Shown here piece after piece: positions 8,661 through 17,330 of a stretch of 64,000 nucleotides of DNA (position 1 is the first letter of the stretch; each line of letters opens with the position of its first letter). Position numbers and translations under genes: made by a program. The notes beneath the pieces were generated by a model. That model saw only the letters and a list, made by a program, of their open reading frames with translations. It had not been told where the DNA came from and made no database searches. Origin of the DNA: JAXLXE01 sp046328115 (lineage in GTDB: Bacteria > Chloroflexota > UBA6077 > JACCZL01). The stretch spans positions 434,001 to 498,000 of the forward strand of contig JAXLXE010000004.1 of the NCBI GenBank assembly GCA_046328115.1, in the 5' to 3' direction.

Positions 8661-9521
8661 ATGCCCAGGCCGCGGCGCTTCGGTATCTGCACCGACCAGA
8701 ACATGAGCTGGGAGACCACCGTTGAGCGCTGGCAGTACTTCGAGCAGCTCGGCTTCGACAGTATCTGGGATTGCGATCACTACACCCAGCCCAGCCGGCC
8801 CCAGGGCCCATACTTCGAGGGCTGGTCGCTACTCGCCGGCCTCGCCGCCAGAACCACCCGTATCAGAATAGGCTGCCTGGTCACCTGCAACACCTTCCGT
8901 CATCCGGCGCTCGTGGCCAAGATGGCCGTGACGGTGGATCACATCTCCAACGGCCGACTCGAGCTTGGCCTTGGCGCTGGCTGGTACGTGCCGGAGCACA
9001 CCGCTTACGGCATCCCGTTCCCGGAGCCGCCCCAGCTAGTCGGTATGTTCTCCGAAGCCGTCGAGGTGATCGACACACTGCTCCGCAACGAGATCGTCAC
9101 GTACAGTGGGTCACACTATCAGCTCCAGGACGCCGTGTTCCGGCCCGGGCCGCTGCAGAAGCCGCGTCCGCCGTTCACCATCGGTGGCCACCGGCCAAGA
9201 ATGCTCCGCATCGTCGCCCAGTACGCGGATGCCTGGAATTCGTTTGGCACTGTTCAGGAGATCCGTGAGCGCAACGCCATCCTGGACGAGCAGTGCGCCG
9301 CCGTCGGGCGCGATCCGGCGGAGATCTACCGCGGGCTATACGGCTGGGCATCCATGATGCAGAGTGACCCCTTTAACTCACCCGCTGCCTTCGAAGATAT
9401 GGTGGAAGCCTACAGTGAGGCCGGTATCAATGAGTTCATCATCGACCAGCCCCGTCCCGACCAGTTCCCCGTGGTGGAACGGATCGCCGCGGACGTCATG
9501 CCGAGATTGCGCAACCCATAA
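8661..9521 (+). CDS. LLM-class F420-dependent oxidoreductase
   Basis: A 286-residue luciferase-like monooxygenase-fold protein: RFGICTDQN at the N-terminus, FDSIWDCDH, then GCLVTCNTFRHPALVAKMA and VDHISNGRLELGLGAGWY, the hallmark of the F420-binding group. HRPRMLRIVAQYADAWN follows the cofactor site. These cytoplasmic enzymes transfer hydride between F420 (or FMN) and small organics. A related gene is at 46226. The substrate is unknown. Confidence 0.88.
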   Translation: MPRPRRFGICTDQNMSWETTVERWQYFEQLGFDSIWDCDHYTQPSRPQGPYFEGWSLLAGLAARTTRIRIGCLVTCNTFRHPALVAKMAVTVDHISNGRLELGLGAGWYVPEHTAYGIPFPEPPQLVGMFSEAVEVIDTLLRNEIVTYSGSHYQLQDAVFRPGPLQKPRPPFTIGGHRPRMLRIVAQYADAWNSFGTVQEIRERNAILDEQCAAVGRDPAEIYRGLYGWASMMQSDPFNSPAAFEDMVEAYSEAGINEFIIDQPRPDQFPVVERIAADVMPRLRNP

Positions 9522-9563
9522 CATCATTGGCGTAACCACGAGACCACTCAAGAGAACGATTCC

Positions 9564-10442
9564 GTGACGGACGCGCGTCTACTCATGCAGGGTGCGGTGG
9601 ACACGCATGTCCACACCGCGCCAGATCTGGTTCCTCGCCTCCTCGAGGACGGCTTCGCCGTCCGCCAGGCCCGCGAGCTCGGAATGGCCGCCATCGTCCT
9701 GAAGAACCACTACGTCGCCACGCCATTCCGCGCGCGCCTGGCCGAGGCTCAGGTACAAGGCATCCGCGTCATCGGCTCCATCGTCCTCAACCAGGTGATG
9801 GGCGGCATCAACCCCTGGGCAGTGGAGGGCGCCGCCCAGGCCGGCGCAAAAGTCGTGTGGATGCCCACCGCCCAGTCCCACAACCAGATCAACTACCAGA
9901 GTCGACCAGGCCACGCGTCCCACCCCGTCTCGCTCGCGCTGGGAGACCGTGACCCCTCCGTCCACGTCTTTCGGGATGACGGCAGTCCAACGCCAGACAC
10001 CCTGGCTGTCCTGGAGATCATCCGTGATCGCCAGCTTGTACTGGCCACCGGCCACCTCTCCCCACCAGAGGTGGATCGGCTCACGTCCGCGGCGGTTGGC
10101 ATGGGCATCCGACGAATCATCTCCACCCACCCGGACTCGCCCGTAATCAACCTGCCCCTGGAGCTGCAGAAACGTCTGGCCAAACGGGGCGTCTACTTTG
10201 AGCGTACATTCAACTACGCGCACGGCCCCAATGCGCCGTACACCTTTGCCCAATACGCGGCCAGGATCCGTGAGGTGGGCATTGCCAGCACCATCATGGC
10301 CACGGATTTCGGGCAGCCAAACAACCCTCCCCCGGCTTCCGGGCTTCAGATGTACATCCAGGCCTGCCTGGACTCCGGGTTCAGCCAGACAGAGATCCGC
10401 GCAATGTCGTCAGCGCACGCACGCGCCCTCCTTGACATTTGA
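9564..10442 (+). CDS. DUF6282-type metal-dependent hydrolase
   Basis: The 292-residue protein opens with GAVDTHVHTAPDLVPR, a DxHxH metal site of the amidohydrolase superfamily. Later blocks are AAIVLKNHYVATPFRA, VWMPTAQSHNQINY, LATGHLSP and IISTHPDSPV, which read like the DUF6282 family of TIM-barrel hydrolases. Metal ligands appear present (DTHVH, the NH of LKNH, GH of ATGH, H of STH). It begins at GTG, 42 nt after the F420-type oxidoreductase, so the two may work in one catabolic route. Substrate unknown. Confidence 0.75.
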   Translation: MTDARLLMQGAVDTHVHTAPDLVPRLLEDGFAVRQARELGMAAIVLKNHYVATPFRARLAEAQVQGIRVIGSIVLNQVMGGINPWAVEGAAQAGAKVVWMPTAQSHNQINYQSRPGHASHPVSLALGDRDPSVHVFRDDGSPTPDTLAVLEIIRDRQLVLATGHLSPPEVDRLTSAAVGMGIRRIISTHPDSPVINLPLELQKRLAKRGVYFERTFNYAHGPNAPYTFAQYAARIREVGIASTIMATDFGQPNNPPPASGLQMYIQACLDSGFSQTEIRAMSSAHARALLDI

Positions 10443-10510
10443 GTTCGCAAGGCTGTATCTCACGTCATGCACTTTGGGCAGCCGTGCCCACTTCGATACG
10501 GGAGGCCTCA

Positions 10511-10765
10511 ATGGTCCGCTCATCGTTCCGCCGCCGGGTCGCGGTTGTCGCAGTTGCTGGGTTTGCAGCGCTCAGCATGCTCATCGGTGGTGCCAGCGTC
10601 ACCTCCACCGCGTACGCCGACTGGAGCGGCGACCAGTGGCAGCATGACTACGGCCATCAGGGCGCCGAGGTTCCTGGCCAGCCCCCGTGCTTCCTGCCTG
10701 CGCCTGACCAGACCCGCAAGCGCGAGTACAACCTGCAGCGACCCGCCTGCTTCCTGCTGCAGTAG
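10511..10765 (+). CDS. Small secreted protein with paired CFL motifs
   Basis: The 84-residue product starts at an ATG with GGGAGG eight bases upstream. It has a clear signal peptide: basic MVRSSFRRR, a hydrophobic run to about residue 34, and likely cleavage after AYA. The mature ~48 residues are Trp/His/Gln-rich and end with PPCFLPAPDQ and, 14 residues on, RPACFLLQ, so two Cys sit in a repeated P-x-CFL context and could form one disulfide. A strong terminator follows. I recognise no family; a structural exported peptide or a precursor peptide are alternatives. Confidence 0.6.
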   Translation: MVRSSFRRRVAVVAVAGFAALSMLIGGASVTSTAYADWSGDQWQHDYGHQGAEVPGQPPCFLPAPDQTRKREYNLQRPACFLLQ

Positions 10766-10784
10766 GCTAACCGTCTAAGACGGC

Positions 10785-10828
10785 AAGAGGGCGGGAGCGC
10801 CGCGTGGTGCTCCCGCCCTCTTGGTTTT
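10785..10828. terminator. Bidirectional hairpin terminator
   Basis: AAGAGGGCGGGAGC (10785-10798) pairs exactly with GCTCCCGCCCTCTT (10809-10822), followed by GGTTTT. It lies between two converging genes, the small secreted protein and the enolase-superfamily gene, and probably stops both. Confidence 0.88.
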
Positions 10829-10840
10829 CCAGCGCCCGTG

Positions 10841-11977
10841 TCAGACGGGTGGGCGGGCAAATCGCTCGATAGCCTCCACATCAAGCTCCAGGCCAAGGCC
10901 CGGCCCGGTCGGAATCGGCAGCATCCCATCCGCGTCCAGCGTGAACGGCTGCGCCACGATATCCTCGATGTACGGCGATGGGGTCAGATACTCCACCCAG
11001 TTCGCCACCGGCAGCGCGGCTGCCAGATGGAGATCTGCCGCTAGTCCAATCGCCGTGTTCCAGCCATGCGATACCAGCAACACATTGTGATCGTACGCGT
11101 ACCAGCCAATCTTCCGTGACTCAGACAGCCCGCCCGCCTTCGTGCAATCAGGCTGGATGATGTCCACCGCGCCGCGCTCGATCCACGGGATGAAGCTCTG
11201 CCGCCGCGTCAACACTTCACCCGTGCTGATCTGAATCGGCGCGTGTTCCCGAAGCTTGATGTAGCCCTCGATGTCGTCTGGCGGCAGCGCCTCTTCAAAC
11301 CACACCACGTCGTAGTCAGCCAGCATGCGGGCCGTCTCGATGGCCCACTTGTAGCCGTGCGGCCAGAACTGCTCGCTCCCGCCCGCGTCAACCATGAGTT
11401 CTACGTCTGCGCCAACCGTCTCCCGCGCGGTCCTCACGAGTAGCTCGTCCGTCTTCCGGTCCACCCGGCCAAACGGACGCCAGCCCAGCTTGATGGCCCG
11501 GAACCCGCGCGCTACCACGTCCTCCAGAGTAGCCCGCAGCGCATCCGGTTCATCGAACAGGATGGACCCGTACGGCTTTACGCGATCTCGGTAGCATCCC
11601 CCCAGCAGGCGACTGACCGGCTGCCCAGTTACCCTCCCCAGCACGTCCCACAGCGCGATGTCAATCCCGCTGATGGCGTGCTCCACAGCTCCGCCGCGTC
11701 CCTGCCAGAACGCCATCTGGCGAAGCTTCTCAGACACCCGCTCTGGTTCAATGGCTGAATCGCCCACGCACCACGGTCGCAAGAGCTGGAGCGCCCCCTC
11801 CACCAGCGCTGCGCTCGTGTAGCAGCTCCCCCAACCCGTCACGCCGGCATTCGTCTGTAGCTCGATCAGCGTGTGAAGGTTCTCTTCAGGCGCGATTTCG
11901 TGATCCCAACCGCCCTGCGGCGTGCGGCCACGCAACGGGATCGCTCTGATGCTCTGGATGGTGACGGTCTCAGCCAT
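10841..11977 (-). CDS. Mandelate racemase/muconate lactonizing enzyme family protein
   Basis: The ATG at 11977 gives 378 residues and overlaps the end of parB by 8 nt. The enolase-superfamily barrel shows the acid/base Lys (RAIKLGWRP), metal ligands in MVDAGGSE, WFEEALPPDD and STGEVLT, a catalytic-type His in LVSHGWNTAIG, and an N-terminal capping domain (IELQTNAGVTGWGS). This layout fits sugar-acid dehydratases of the mandelate-racemase subgroup, which eliminate water from acid sugars via an enolate. The exact sugar acid is not determined. Its coupling to parB is unusual. Confidence 0.85.
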   Translation of the reverse strand: MAETVTIQSIRAIPLRGRTPQGGWDHEIAPEENLHTLIELQTNAGVTGWGSCYTSAALVEGALQLLRPWCVGDSAIEPERVSEKLRQMAFWQGRGGAVEHAISGIDIALWDVLGRVTGQPVSRLLGGCYRDRVKPYGSILFDEPDALRATLEDVVARGFRAIKLGWRPFGRVDRKTDELLVRTARETVGADVELMVDAGGSEQFWPHGYKWAIETARMLADYDVVWFEEALPPDDIEGYIKLREHAPIQISTGEVLTRRQSFIPWIERGAVDIIQPDCTKAGGLSESRKIGWYAYDHNVLLVSHGWNTAIGLAADLHLAAALPVANWVEYLTPSPYIEDIVAQPFTLDADGMLPIPTGPGLGLELDVEAIERFARPPV

Positions 11978-12902
11978 CGCCACAGATCGCCTCAAAAAGC
12001 CCCTGCAGCTCGTCATCAGAGAAGTAGTGGATCACGATGCGCCCGCCCCGTCGTCCGTGAACCACCTGGACCTTCGTACCAAGCGTCTCGCGCAACCGCT
12101 GCTCCAGAGCAACGATATCCGCGTCTTGTTGCCTCCGCGCGGGCGCGGCCGGCGGCGCATCCTCGTCTGATGCGCTGCTCGCCGCCCTCGCCTCGTTCAT
12201 CCGCCGCGCCAGGTCCTCCGTCTGCCGAACGGAGAGTCCGCGCTCCGCGACTTCGCGGGCAAGCGCTGGACGCGCCAGTGGGTCCTCCGCCAGCAAGATG
12301 GCCCGCGCGTGTCCCTCCGTCAGCACCCCCTCGGCCAACGCGTTCCGCACGGAGTCCGGCAGACTCAGCAGTCGCAGTGAGTTCGCCACTGCCACGCGGC
12401 TCTTGCCCACGCGCTTCGCAATCGCCTCTTGCGTGAGTCCGTGCTCATCCGCCAGCGTTCGGTACGCCAGCGCCGTCTCCAGCGGATTCAGGTCTGCCCG
12501 CTGGATGTTCTCCACCAGCGCCAGCTCCAGTTGCTCGCGCTGACTGGCCTCTTTGACTATCACCGGGATGCGGCTCAGCCCCGCCGCCCGCGCCGCCCGC
12601 CAGCGGCGCTCCCCCGCGATCAGCGTGTAGCGTCCATCCGCGCCCCGCGTCACCACCAGCGGCTGCAGCACGCCGTACGTCTTCACGGATTCCGTGAGCT
12701 CCGCCAGCGCCTCTGGATCGATCGCGTACCGTGGCTGTCGAGGATTCGGCTCGATCGCGTCAACCGGGACGTTCAGCGAACGGGACTCATCACTAGCGGG
12801 GGGTGCGATCAGCGCGCCCAGCCCCCGGCCCAGGCCGCCACGGGGACGCCTCGCGCGAGCCCCCGCCGCGTCGTCCGGCGGTCGTCCCTCCGCCTCAGCC
12901 AC
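11970..12902 (-). CDS. parB: ParB, chromosome partitioning CTPase and parS-binding protein
   Basis: A 310-residue ParB. GLGRGLGALI near the N-terminus is the ParA-activating tail. NPRQPRY, then LIAGERRWRAARAAG form the CTP-binding C motif, and ALVENIQRADLNPLE the second nucleotide motif. EAIAKRVGKSRVAVANSLRLL is the helix-turn-helix that reads parS, and the C-terminus is a dimerisation domain. It loads at parS, spreads as a clamp and recruits ParA/SMC. GTG start, overlapping parA by 8 nt. Two candidate parS sites lie in this window at 17331 and 19773. Confidence 0.95.
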   Translation of the reverse strand: MAEAEGRPPDDAAGARARRPRGGLGRGLGALIAPPASDESRSLNVPVDAIEPNPRQPRYAIDPEALAELTESVKTYGVLQPLVVTRGADGRYTLIAGERRWRAARAAGLSRIPVIVKEASQREQLELALVENIQRADLNPLETALAYRTLADEHGLTQEAIAKRVGKSRVAVANSLRLLSLPDSVRNALAEGVLTEGHARAILLAEDPLARPALAREVAERGLSVRQTEDLARRMNEARAASSASDEDAPPAAPARRQQDADIVALEQRLRETLGTKVQVVHGRRGGRIVIHYFSDDELQGLFEAICGDG

Positions 12903-13710
12903 CCACAGCCTCCGCGCGCCGCCCAGAAAGCCTGCTCAGCCGCACCATCAGCTCCATCGCGCACAGCCCATACGCCTGCGCCCCGCGTGACGTCCGATCG
13001 TACACCTGGATCGGCTGGCCGTAGCTCGGGGCCTCGCTGAGCCGCACCGAGCGCGGTATCGCCGCCCGAAACGTGATTTCTGGGAAGTGCTTTCGCACTT
13101 CGTCGGCCACCTGCTCGCTCAAGTTGGTCCGGGGGTCAAACATGGTCAGGATGATCCCCAGCACCGTAAGGTCCAGATGGTAGCTCTCGCGCGTCATCTG
13201 GATCGTCTCCAGAAGCTGGCTCAGCCCCTCCAGCGCCAGGTACTCGCATTGCACCGGCACGATCACCGCCTCGGATGCCGCCAGCGCATTCAGCGTCAGC
13301 AGGCCCAGGGACGGCGGTGTGTCAATCAGCACCACCTCGTAGGCCGGCTCAGCGTCCTCCGCCCGTAACGGCGCCAATGCGCGGTCCAGCAGCCGTTCAC
13401 GATCGGTCATCCCCACGATCTCGATCTGCGCCCCCGCCAGCGCACTGGTGGCCGGGATCAGGTCAAGATTCGCCACACCCGTGGGCACGATGCAGGAGTT
13501 AACGTCTGCCTGCCCCACCAGCAAGTCGTAGGACGAGCGCTCCACCGACCGCGGATCCACCCCCACCGAGCTCGTGGCGTTCGCCTGCGGGTCAAGGTCC
13601 AGTAGCAAGACGCGGGCCCTACTCGCCAGCTCAGCACCCAGGCTCACCAGCGTGGTCGTCTTCCCCACCCCACCCTTCTGATTGGCAATTGTCACCACGC
13701 GCAAGGCCAA
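12895..13710 (-). CDS. parA: ParA, chromosome partitioning ATPase
   Basis: A 271-residue Walker-type ATPase with the deviant P-loop KGGVGKTTT (residues ~12-20), LLLDLDPQANAT, and Walker B VVLIDTPPSLGLLTLNAL. This is the Soj/ParA type that moves ParB-parS complexes over the nucleoid. The start is a TTG at 13710 with AGGAG five bases upstream (13716-13720 on the complement); no ATG fits. Operon with parB (8-nt overlap). Confidence 0.95.
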   Translation of the reverse strand: MALRVVTIANQKGGVGKTTTLVSLGAELASRARVLLLDLDPQANATSSVGVDPRSVERSSYDLLVGQADVNSCIVPTGVANLDLIPATSALAGAQIEIVGMTDRERLLDRALAPLRAEDAEPAYEVVLIDTPPSLGLLTLNALAASEAVIVPVQCEYLALEGLSQLLETIQMTRESYHLDLTVLGIILTMFDPRTNLSEQVADEVRKHFPEITFRAAIPRSVRLSEAPSYGQPIQVYDRTSRGAQAYGLCAMELMVRLSRLSGRRAEAVGG

Positions 13711-13786
13711 CGAGACTCCTGTCTATCCGTATCTATCCTTGAGAGAGCGAATCGGGCGCGTTGCCGGGATTGCCCGCTCTCGGCCG

Positions 13787-14719
13787 TTAGCCGGTTCTGC
13801 GCTTCCCGCGCTTGAGCCGCTGTTCAGTCTGGGCAAGCGTTGGGATGCCAAGCCAGCCCCTCCGCTCGATGCTGAACGATGCCACACAGTTGGCAAAGTC
13901 GGCGCTAGCCCGCGGATCGCCCGTTGCCAGATAGCGCGTGAGAAAAGCCGCCGCGAACACGTCACCGGCCCCGGTCGGATCAGTCTCGCGCGACGGCTTG
14001 AAAGCAGCCGAGCGGTACGGCTCCTTTCCTCGCTCGTACACAACCGCCCCGTGCCTGTGTTCCGTCACCACCAGCAGCTTGCACAGCGCCGCGTACCGCT
14101 CGATGTACGAGCGATTCGGCACGTCTTCCTCGCTGAGAATCACCGCGTCTGCGCGCCTGAGCACCAGCTCCGCGCCTTCCCACTCAATCGCGTGCACGTG
14201 CCCAGCCTCGTCCCAGCCGCGCATCCACCCCTGCGGCGTCACGCCCATCAGCGCGTTGGGAAACGCTGCCACCATATCCAGCGACACATCCTGCGCCAGC
14301 GGCGCCAGGTGCACCAGCGAGGCGTCGCGCCACTCCGGCGGCACGTGCTCGGCCCGCAGCACGTTCGCCACCGCCCGCAGCTCCTGAACCCTGCCATTGG
14401 GCGTATAGGTGTTCACAAAGCAGGTCGTCGCCTCCGCTGGCAGCCGCGCCACGCGAAGATCTGTGGCGGCCTCGCGTAGATTCTCCGGCCCCACCAGCAC
14501 GTCCATAATGCCCGGCTCAAAATCCGCGCTCGTCAACACACCAACCCGAAGGCCAAGGTTGCGCGCCGTCAGCGCGGAATACGTGACGGATCCCCCCAGC
14601 ACGGTCTTCTTGCCAACCAGGTCGATGCACACCGTACCCACCAGGAGGTAGTCAACGTGCAGCGCCTCCGAGCTCAGCCCCTCGGCCTGACCCTCCTCCG
14701 CCCCGCGATCTGAGCTCAT
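13787..14719 (-). CDS. PfkB-family carbohydrate kinase
   Basis: The 310-residue ribokinase-fold protein has VLGGSVTYSALTARNLG in the substrate region, LVVTEHRHGAVVY and the catalytic anion-hole motif DPTGAGDVFAAAF near residue 250. PfkB kinases phosphorylate sugars or nucleosides in the cytoplasm; the acceptor is not evident. It stands between jag and parA, where many bacteria carry mnmE, mnmG and rsmG. Confidence 0.88.
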   Translation of the reverse strand: MSSDRGAEEGQAEGLSSEALHVDYLLVGTVCIDLVGKKTVLGGSVTYSALTARNLGLRVGVLTSADFEPGIMDVLVGPENLREAATDLRVARLPAEATTCFVNTYTPNGRVQELRAVANVLRAEHVPPEWRDASLVHLAPLAQDVSLDMVAAFPNALMGVTPQGWMRGWDEAGHVHAIEWEGAELVLRRADAVILSEEDVPNRSYIERYAALCKLLVVTEHRHGAVVYERGKEPYRSAAFKPSRETDPTGAGDVFAAAFLTRYLATGDPRASADFANCVASFSIERRGWLGIPTLAQTEQRLKRGKRRTG

Positions 14720-14745
14720 CTGGCTACGTGCTATCTATTAGTCGT

Positions 14746-15522
14746 TTAGTCGTTCGAGCCGTAGCCGCCGAATCGCCGCGCCTGACGGGGAGACACCACC
14801 ACGCGACGGCTGTCTCCCTCCCCAACGCTGTGAGTAGACACGCCCGGGTGGTCCTGGAGCGTCAGGTGCACGATCCGTCGCTCGTTGGGCGCCATGGGGT
14901 CCATGAAGATGGGCTGACGGTAGCGTTGCGCCCGGTCAGCCGCTCGATTTGCCATATCCCGCAGCAGCCGAGCGCGCCGTTCACGGTACCCCTCAACGTC
15001 CAGGATCACCCGCACCCGCCGCTCAGCCTTTCGGCTCGCGATGAGCTGTACCAGGAACTGCAGCGAGCTGAGCGTCTCGCCGTGGCGCCCAATCAGAATG
15101 CCGCCAAACTCGCCGTGGACACTCAGCTCAACGGTGGGCAGGCCATCGTTCACGAAGGCGTCGTCCACATCGATGTCGCCCGGCAGGTCCATCCGGTCTA
15201 GGATGTCGGCCAGCACGTCCTCCGCGATCTCCGCCATCTGATCCGCAAGCGCATCATCTTCGGGAGTGGACTCGCGAGCGCGGGGCGCCTCCTCATCGAA
15301 TGATTCCTCATCCGCGTCGTCCTCGCGCGGACCCTCATCTTCCTCGTAGTCGTCCGCCGCCACCTCGTCGCGCGGGACTACCCGCACGCGCGCTAGCTGA
15401 CCATCCCGGCCATCCGCCAACACCGTGACGTCTACCTCGTCGTGTTCCAGCCGGAGCTCATCGAGGGCGTTCTCTACCGCCTCGTCGACCGTTCGGCCGG
15501 TTCCCTCAACGCTTTCCACCAC
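14746..15522 (-). CDS. jag: Jag/KhpB RNA-binding protein
   Basis: Reading from the GTG at 15522 (AAAGG five bases before it) gives 258 residues and the proper Jag-N start VVESVEGTGRTVDEAVENAL; the longer upstream frame is the yidC overlap. An acidic linker (~residues 75-120) follows. The KH domain has GGILIGRHGETLSSLQFLV (KH loop GRHGET), and the R3H domain has RLLRDMANRAAD and APNERRIVHLTLQ. Jag binds RNA with KhpA and influences cell elongation and division. It overlaps the yidC end by 17 nt, the classical yidC-jag arrangement. Confidence 0.92.
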   Translation of the reverse strand: MVESVEGTGRTVDEAVENALDELRLEHDEVDVTVLADGRDGQLARVRVVPRDEVAADDYEEDEGPREDDADEESFDEEAPRARESTPEDDALADQMAEIAEDVLADILDRMDLPGDIDVDDAFVNDGLPTVELSVHGEFGGILIGRHGETLSSLQFLVQLIASRKAERRVRVILDVEGYRERRARLLRDMANRAADRAQRYRQPIFMDPMAPNERRIVHLTLQDHPGVSTHSVGEGDSRRVVVSPRQARRFGGYGSND

Positions 15523-16441
15523 GTTTGCCTTTCTTCCTCCGGCTCCCACCAGGCGGGGGATTCGGCGCGGGATTGATTGCATCTTCAGAAGGCGTCCGTT
15601 TGTCAGGCGAAGCCACTTTGGAATCGCTGCTGCCGCTGGACGCGCCAAGGATCCCAGCCAGGCTCAATCCGCTGAAGCTATCCATCAGCGACGACGGCTT
15701 GAGCGGCTCCCAGCCCATGCTGAAACCCATCCGCACAATCTCAAACACATTGCTCACAACCCAGTAGAGCACCAGCCCAGCCGGGAAGTTGAAGCTGAAA
15801 ACAAAGAGCATCAGCGGCATGAAGTAGGTGGTCATCTGCTGCATCATCCGCTGCTGCGGATCGTCGCTTGATCCGCTCGTCGGCGTCATCCGCCCATAGG
15901 CGAACTGCGTAATCAGCATCACCACCGGCAGCACGCCGGGGATCGGCACGTTCCCAAAGATGTGGAAGGGAATGTCGGGCCGGCCCAGGTTGGCGATCCA
16001 CAGCCACGATTCATAGAAGTGTGGATCGGAGCGAGTCGGGTCGCAGTTGCTCGTCGTGGCCGTCGCCGGATCGCACGAAAGCTGAACCAGCGCCTGATAC
16101 AGCCCGATGAGGACGAACATCATCGGAAGCATCGGGAGGCAGCCGGCAGCCGGATTGAACCCGCGCTCCTTGTACAGCCGCATTTGCTCCTGCGCAAACC
16201 GCTCGCGGTCCTTGCCGTACTTCTTGCGCAGCTCCGCCAGCTCCGGCTGCATCGTCTGCATGGCCTTCATGCTGCGCGTCTGGATGACGCTGAGCGGCAG
16301 CAGCACAATCTTGAGCGCCACCGTAAACAGGATGATGGCCAGGCCGCCGCTGCCCGTGAACTTGGCCAGCTCGATCATGCCCCACTCGATGGACTCGAGC
16401 AGCGGCACCCAGATCGGCAGGAAGATATCGAAGGGGTTCAC
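15506..16441 (-). CDS. yidC: YidC/Oxa1 membrane protein insertase
   Basis: The 311-residue protein has the short, YidC2-like form without the large periplasmic domain. It shows an N-terminal membrane segment, a hydrophobic core segment ILFTVALKIVLLPLSVIQTR with the positively charged groove Arg, the cytoplasmic coiled hairpin (PELAELRKKYGKDRERF), GCLPMLPMMFVLIGLY, and further membrane segments near the C-terminus (TYFMPLMLFVFSFNFPAGL, YWVVSNVFEI). The tail is basic (RRKKGKRGGKR), suited to ribosome contact. Position after yidD and before jag confirms identity. Confidence 0.95.
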   Translation of the reverse strand: MNPFDIFLPIWVPLLESIEWGMIELAKFTGSGGLAIILFTVALKIVLLPLSVIQTRSMKAMQTMQPELAELRKKYGKDRERFAQEQMRLYKERGFNPAAGCLPMLPMMFVLIGLYQALVQLSCDPATATTSNCDPTRSDPHFYESWLWIANLGRPDIPFHIFGNVPIPGVLPVVMLITQFAYGRMTPTSGSSDDPQQRMMQQMTTYFMPLMLFVFSFNFPAGLVLYWVVSNVFEIVRMGFSMGWEPLKPSSLMDSFSGLSLAGILGASSGSSDSKVASPDKRTPSEDAINPAPNPPPGGSRRKKGKRGGKR

Positions 16442-16480
16442 CGGTTCACTTCGCTCCGCTGACCAGTCATAGCACAGGCC

Positions 16481-16693
16481 TCACCGGACAGGATCGTACC
16501 CACCGGCCGCCAGTGGCTGACACCGCAGCAGGCGACCAACGATCATCCGCACACCCCGCACGGCGCCATAGCGTTGCACGGCCTCGTACCCGTAGCGCGA
16601 ACATGAGGGCGTAAACCTGCAGGACGGCGGCAGCAACGGCGCAAGCGTCCACTGGTACAGCCTGATCGCGCCAAGAACCAGGTCACGCGCCAT
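16481..16693 (-). CDS. yidD: YidD, membrane protein insertion efficiency factor
   Basis: A 70-residue protein with the invariant block PPSCRFTPSCSRYGYEAVQRYG, here with LYQWTLAPLL before it. The family helps YidC/Sec insertion. The ATG at 16693 is preferred over an upstream in-frame ATG because it gives the normal family start (MARDLVLGAIRLYQ). It overlaps the rnpA end by 11 nt. Confidence 0.93.
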   Translation of the reverse strand: MARDLVLGAIRLYQWTLAPLLPPSCRFTPSCSRYGYEAVQRYGAVRGVRMIVGRLLRCQPLAAGGYDPVR

Positions 16694-17090
16694 CGCCTGG
16701 CCGTGACGCTCGAACGTCTTGCCCCTTATTCGCATTGTTGCCGGTCAACACGCGACCGCGGCCAAGCAAATCCAGCACCGCGCCACGCAACTCAGACCAG
16801 CCACTCTCCGCGCACGACGGTCGTGCAATAAACACCAGATCGCGCCCTGCCTTGATCGAGTCGTAGTCTTGACGAACGCACTCACGCACCTGTCGGCGCA
16901 CCCGGTTGCGCACGACAGCCTTGCCCACTCTCTTCCCAACCGTCACCCCAATGCGGGTGGGTTGGCCCCCGTTGTCAGCCACGTAGAGCACCAGCAGTGC
17001 GTTGGCCCAGGAGCGCCTCGCGGAGCGCACACGCTCGAAATCGGCGGGACGCCGTAGGCGTGACGCGCGCCTCACGCGTAGCGCGCCCAT
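16683..17090 (-). CDS. rnpA: RnpA, protein subunit of ribonuclease P
   Basis: The 135-residue basic protein starts RVRRASRLRRPADFERVRSA and has the signature RIGVTVGKRVGKAVVRNRVRR, the RNR motif that contacts RNase P RNA and the pre-tRNA leader. The C-terminal ~20 residues extend past the usual end. It lies 7 nt downstream of rpmH in the standard rpmH-rnpA-yidD-yidC order. Confidence 0.95.
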   Translation of the reverse strand: MGALRVRRASRLRRPADFERVRSARRSWANALLVLYVADNGGQPTRIGVTVGKRVGKAVVRNRVRRQVRECVRQDYDSIKAGRDLVFIARPSCAESGWSELRGAVLDLLGRGRVLTGNNANKGQDVRASRPGDGA

Positions 17091-17097
17091 CCATGAG

Positions 17098-17238
17098 CTA
17101 GACGACCGTCAGTCGCTTTCGTCCCCGCAGCCGCCGCCGTCGCAACACATTCCGCCCGCCCGGGCTACTCATTCGCTTCATGAAGCCGTGCTCGCGTTTT
17201 CGCGGCACGCGCTTCGGTTGATAGGTCCTCTTCGCCAC
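17098..17238 (-). CDS. rpmH: Ribosomal protein bL34
   Basis: A 46-residue very basic protein starting at GTG 17238: KRTYQPKRVPRKREHGFMKR, then GGRNVLRRRRLRGRKRLTV, the full bL34 sequence pattern. GGAG lies six bases before the start. A strong sigma-70 promoter (TTGACG-18-TACAAT) lies 57-86 bases upstream, followed by a parS palindrome. First gene of the rpmH-rnpA-yidD-yidC-jag operon. Confidence 0.95.
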   Translation of the reverse strand: MAKRTYQPKRVPRKREHGFMKRMSSPGGRNVLRRRRLRGRKRLTVV

Positions 17239-17294
17239 AGCGGGCTCCAGTCACGTATCGAATGCCAGCGCTTACAGCATCTCCTGGTCGGCAG

Positions 17295-17324
17295 ATTGTA
17301 CTGACGCCCAATTCTGACCGTCAA
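17295..17324 (-). promoter_or_regulatory. Sigma-70 promoter of the rpmH operon
   Basis: On the reverse strand TTGACG (17324-17319) and TACAAT (17300-17295) are separated by 18 nt; each matches consensus at 5 of 6 positions. Transcription would begin near 17288, about 50 nt before the rpmH GTG. The parS palindrome at 17331-17346 ends six bases upstream of the -35. Confidence 0.75.
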
Positions 17325-17330
17325 CCGAAC

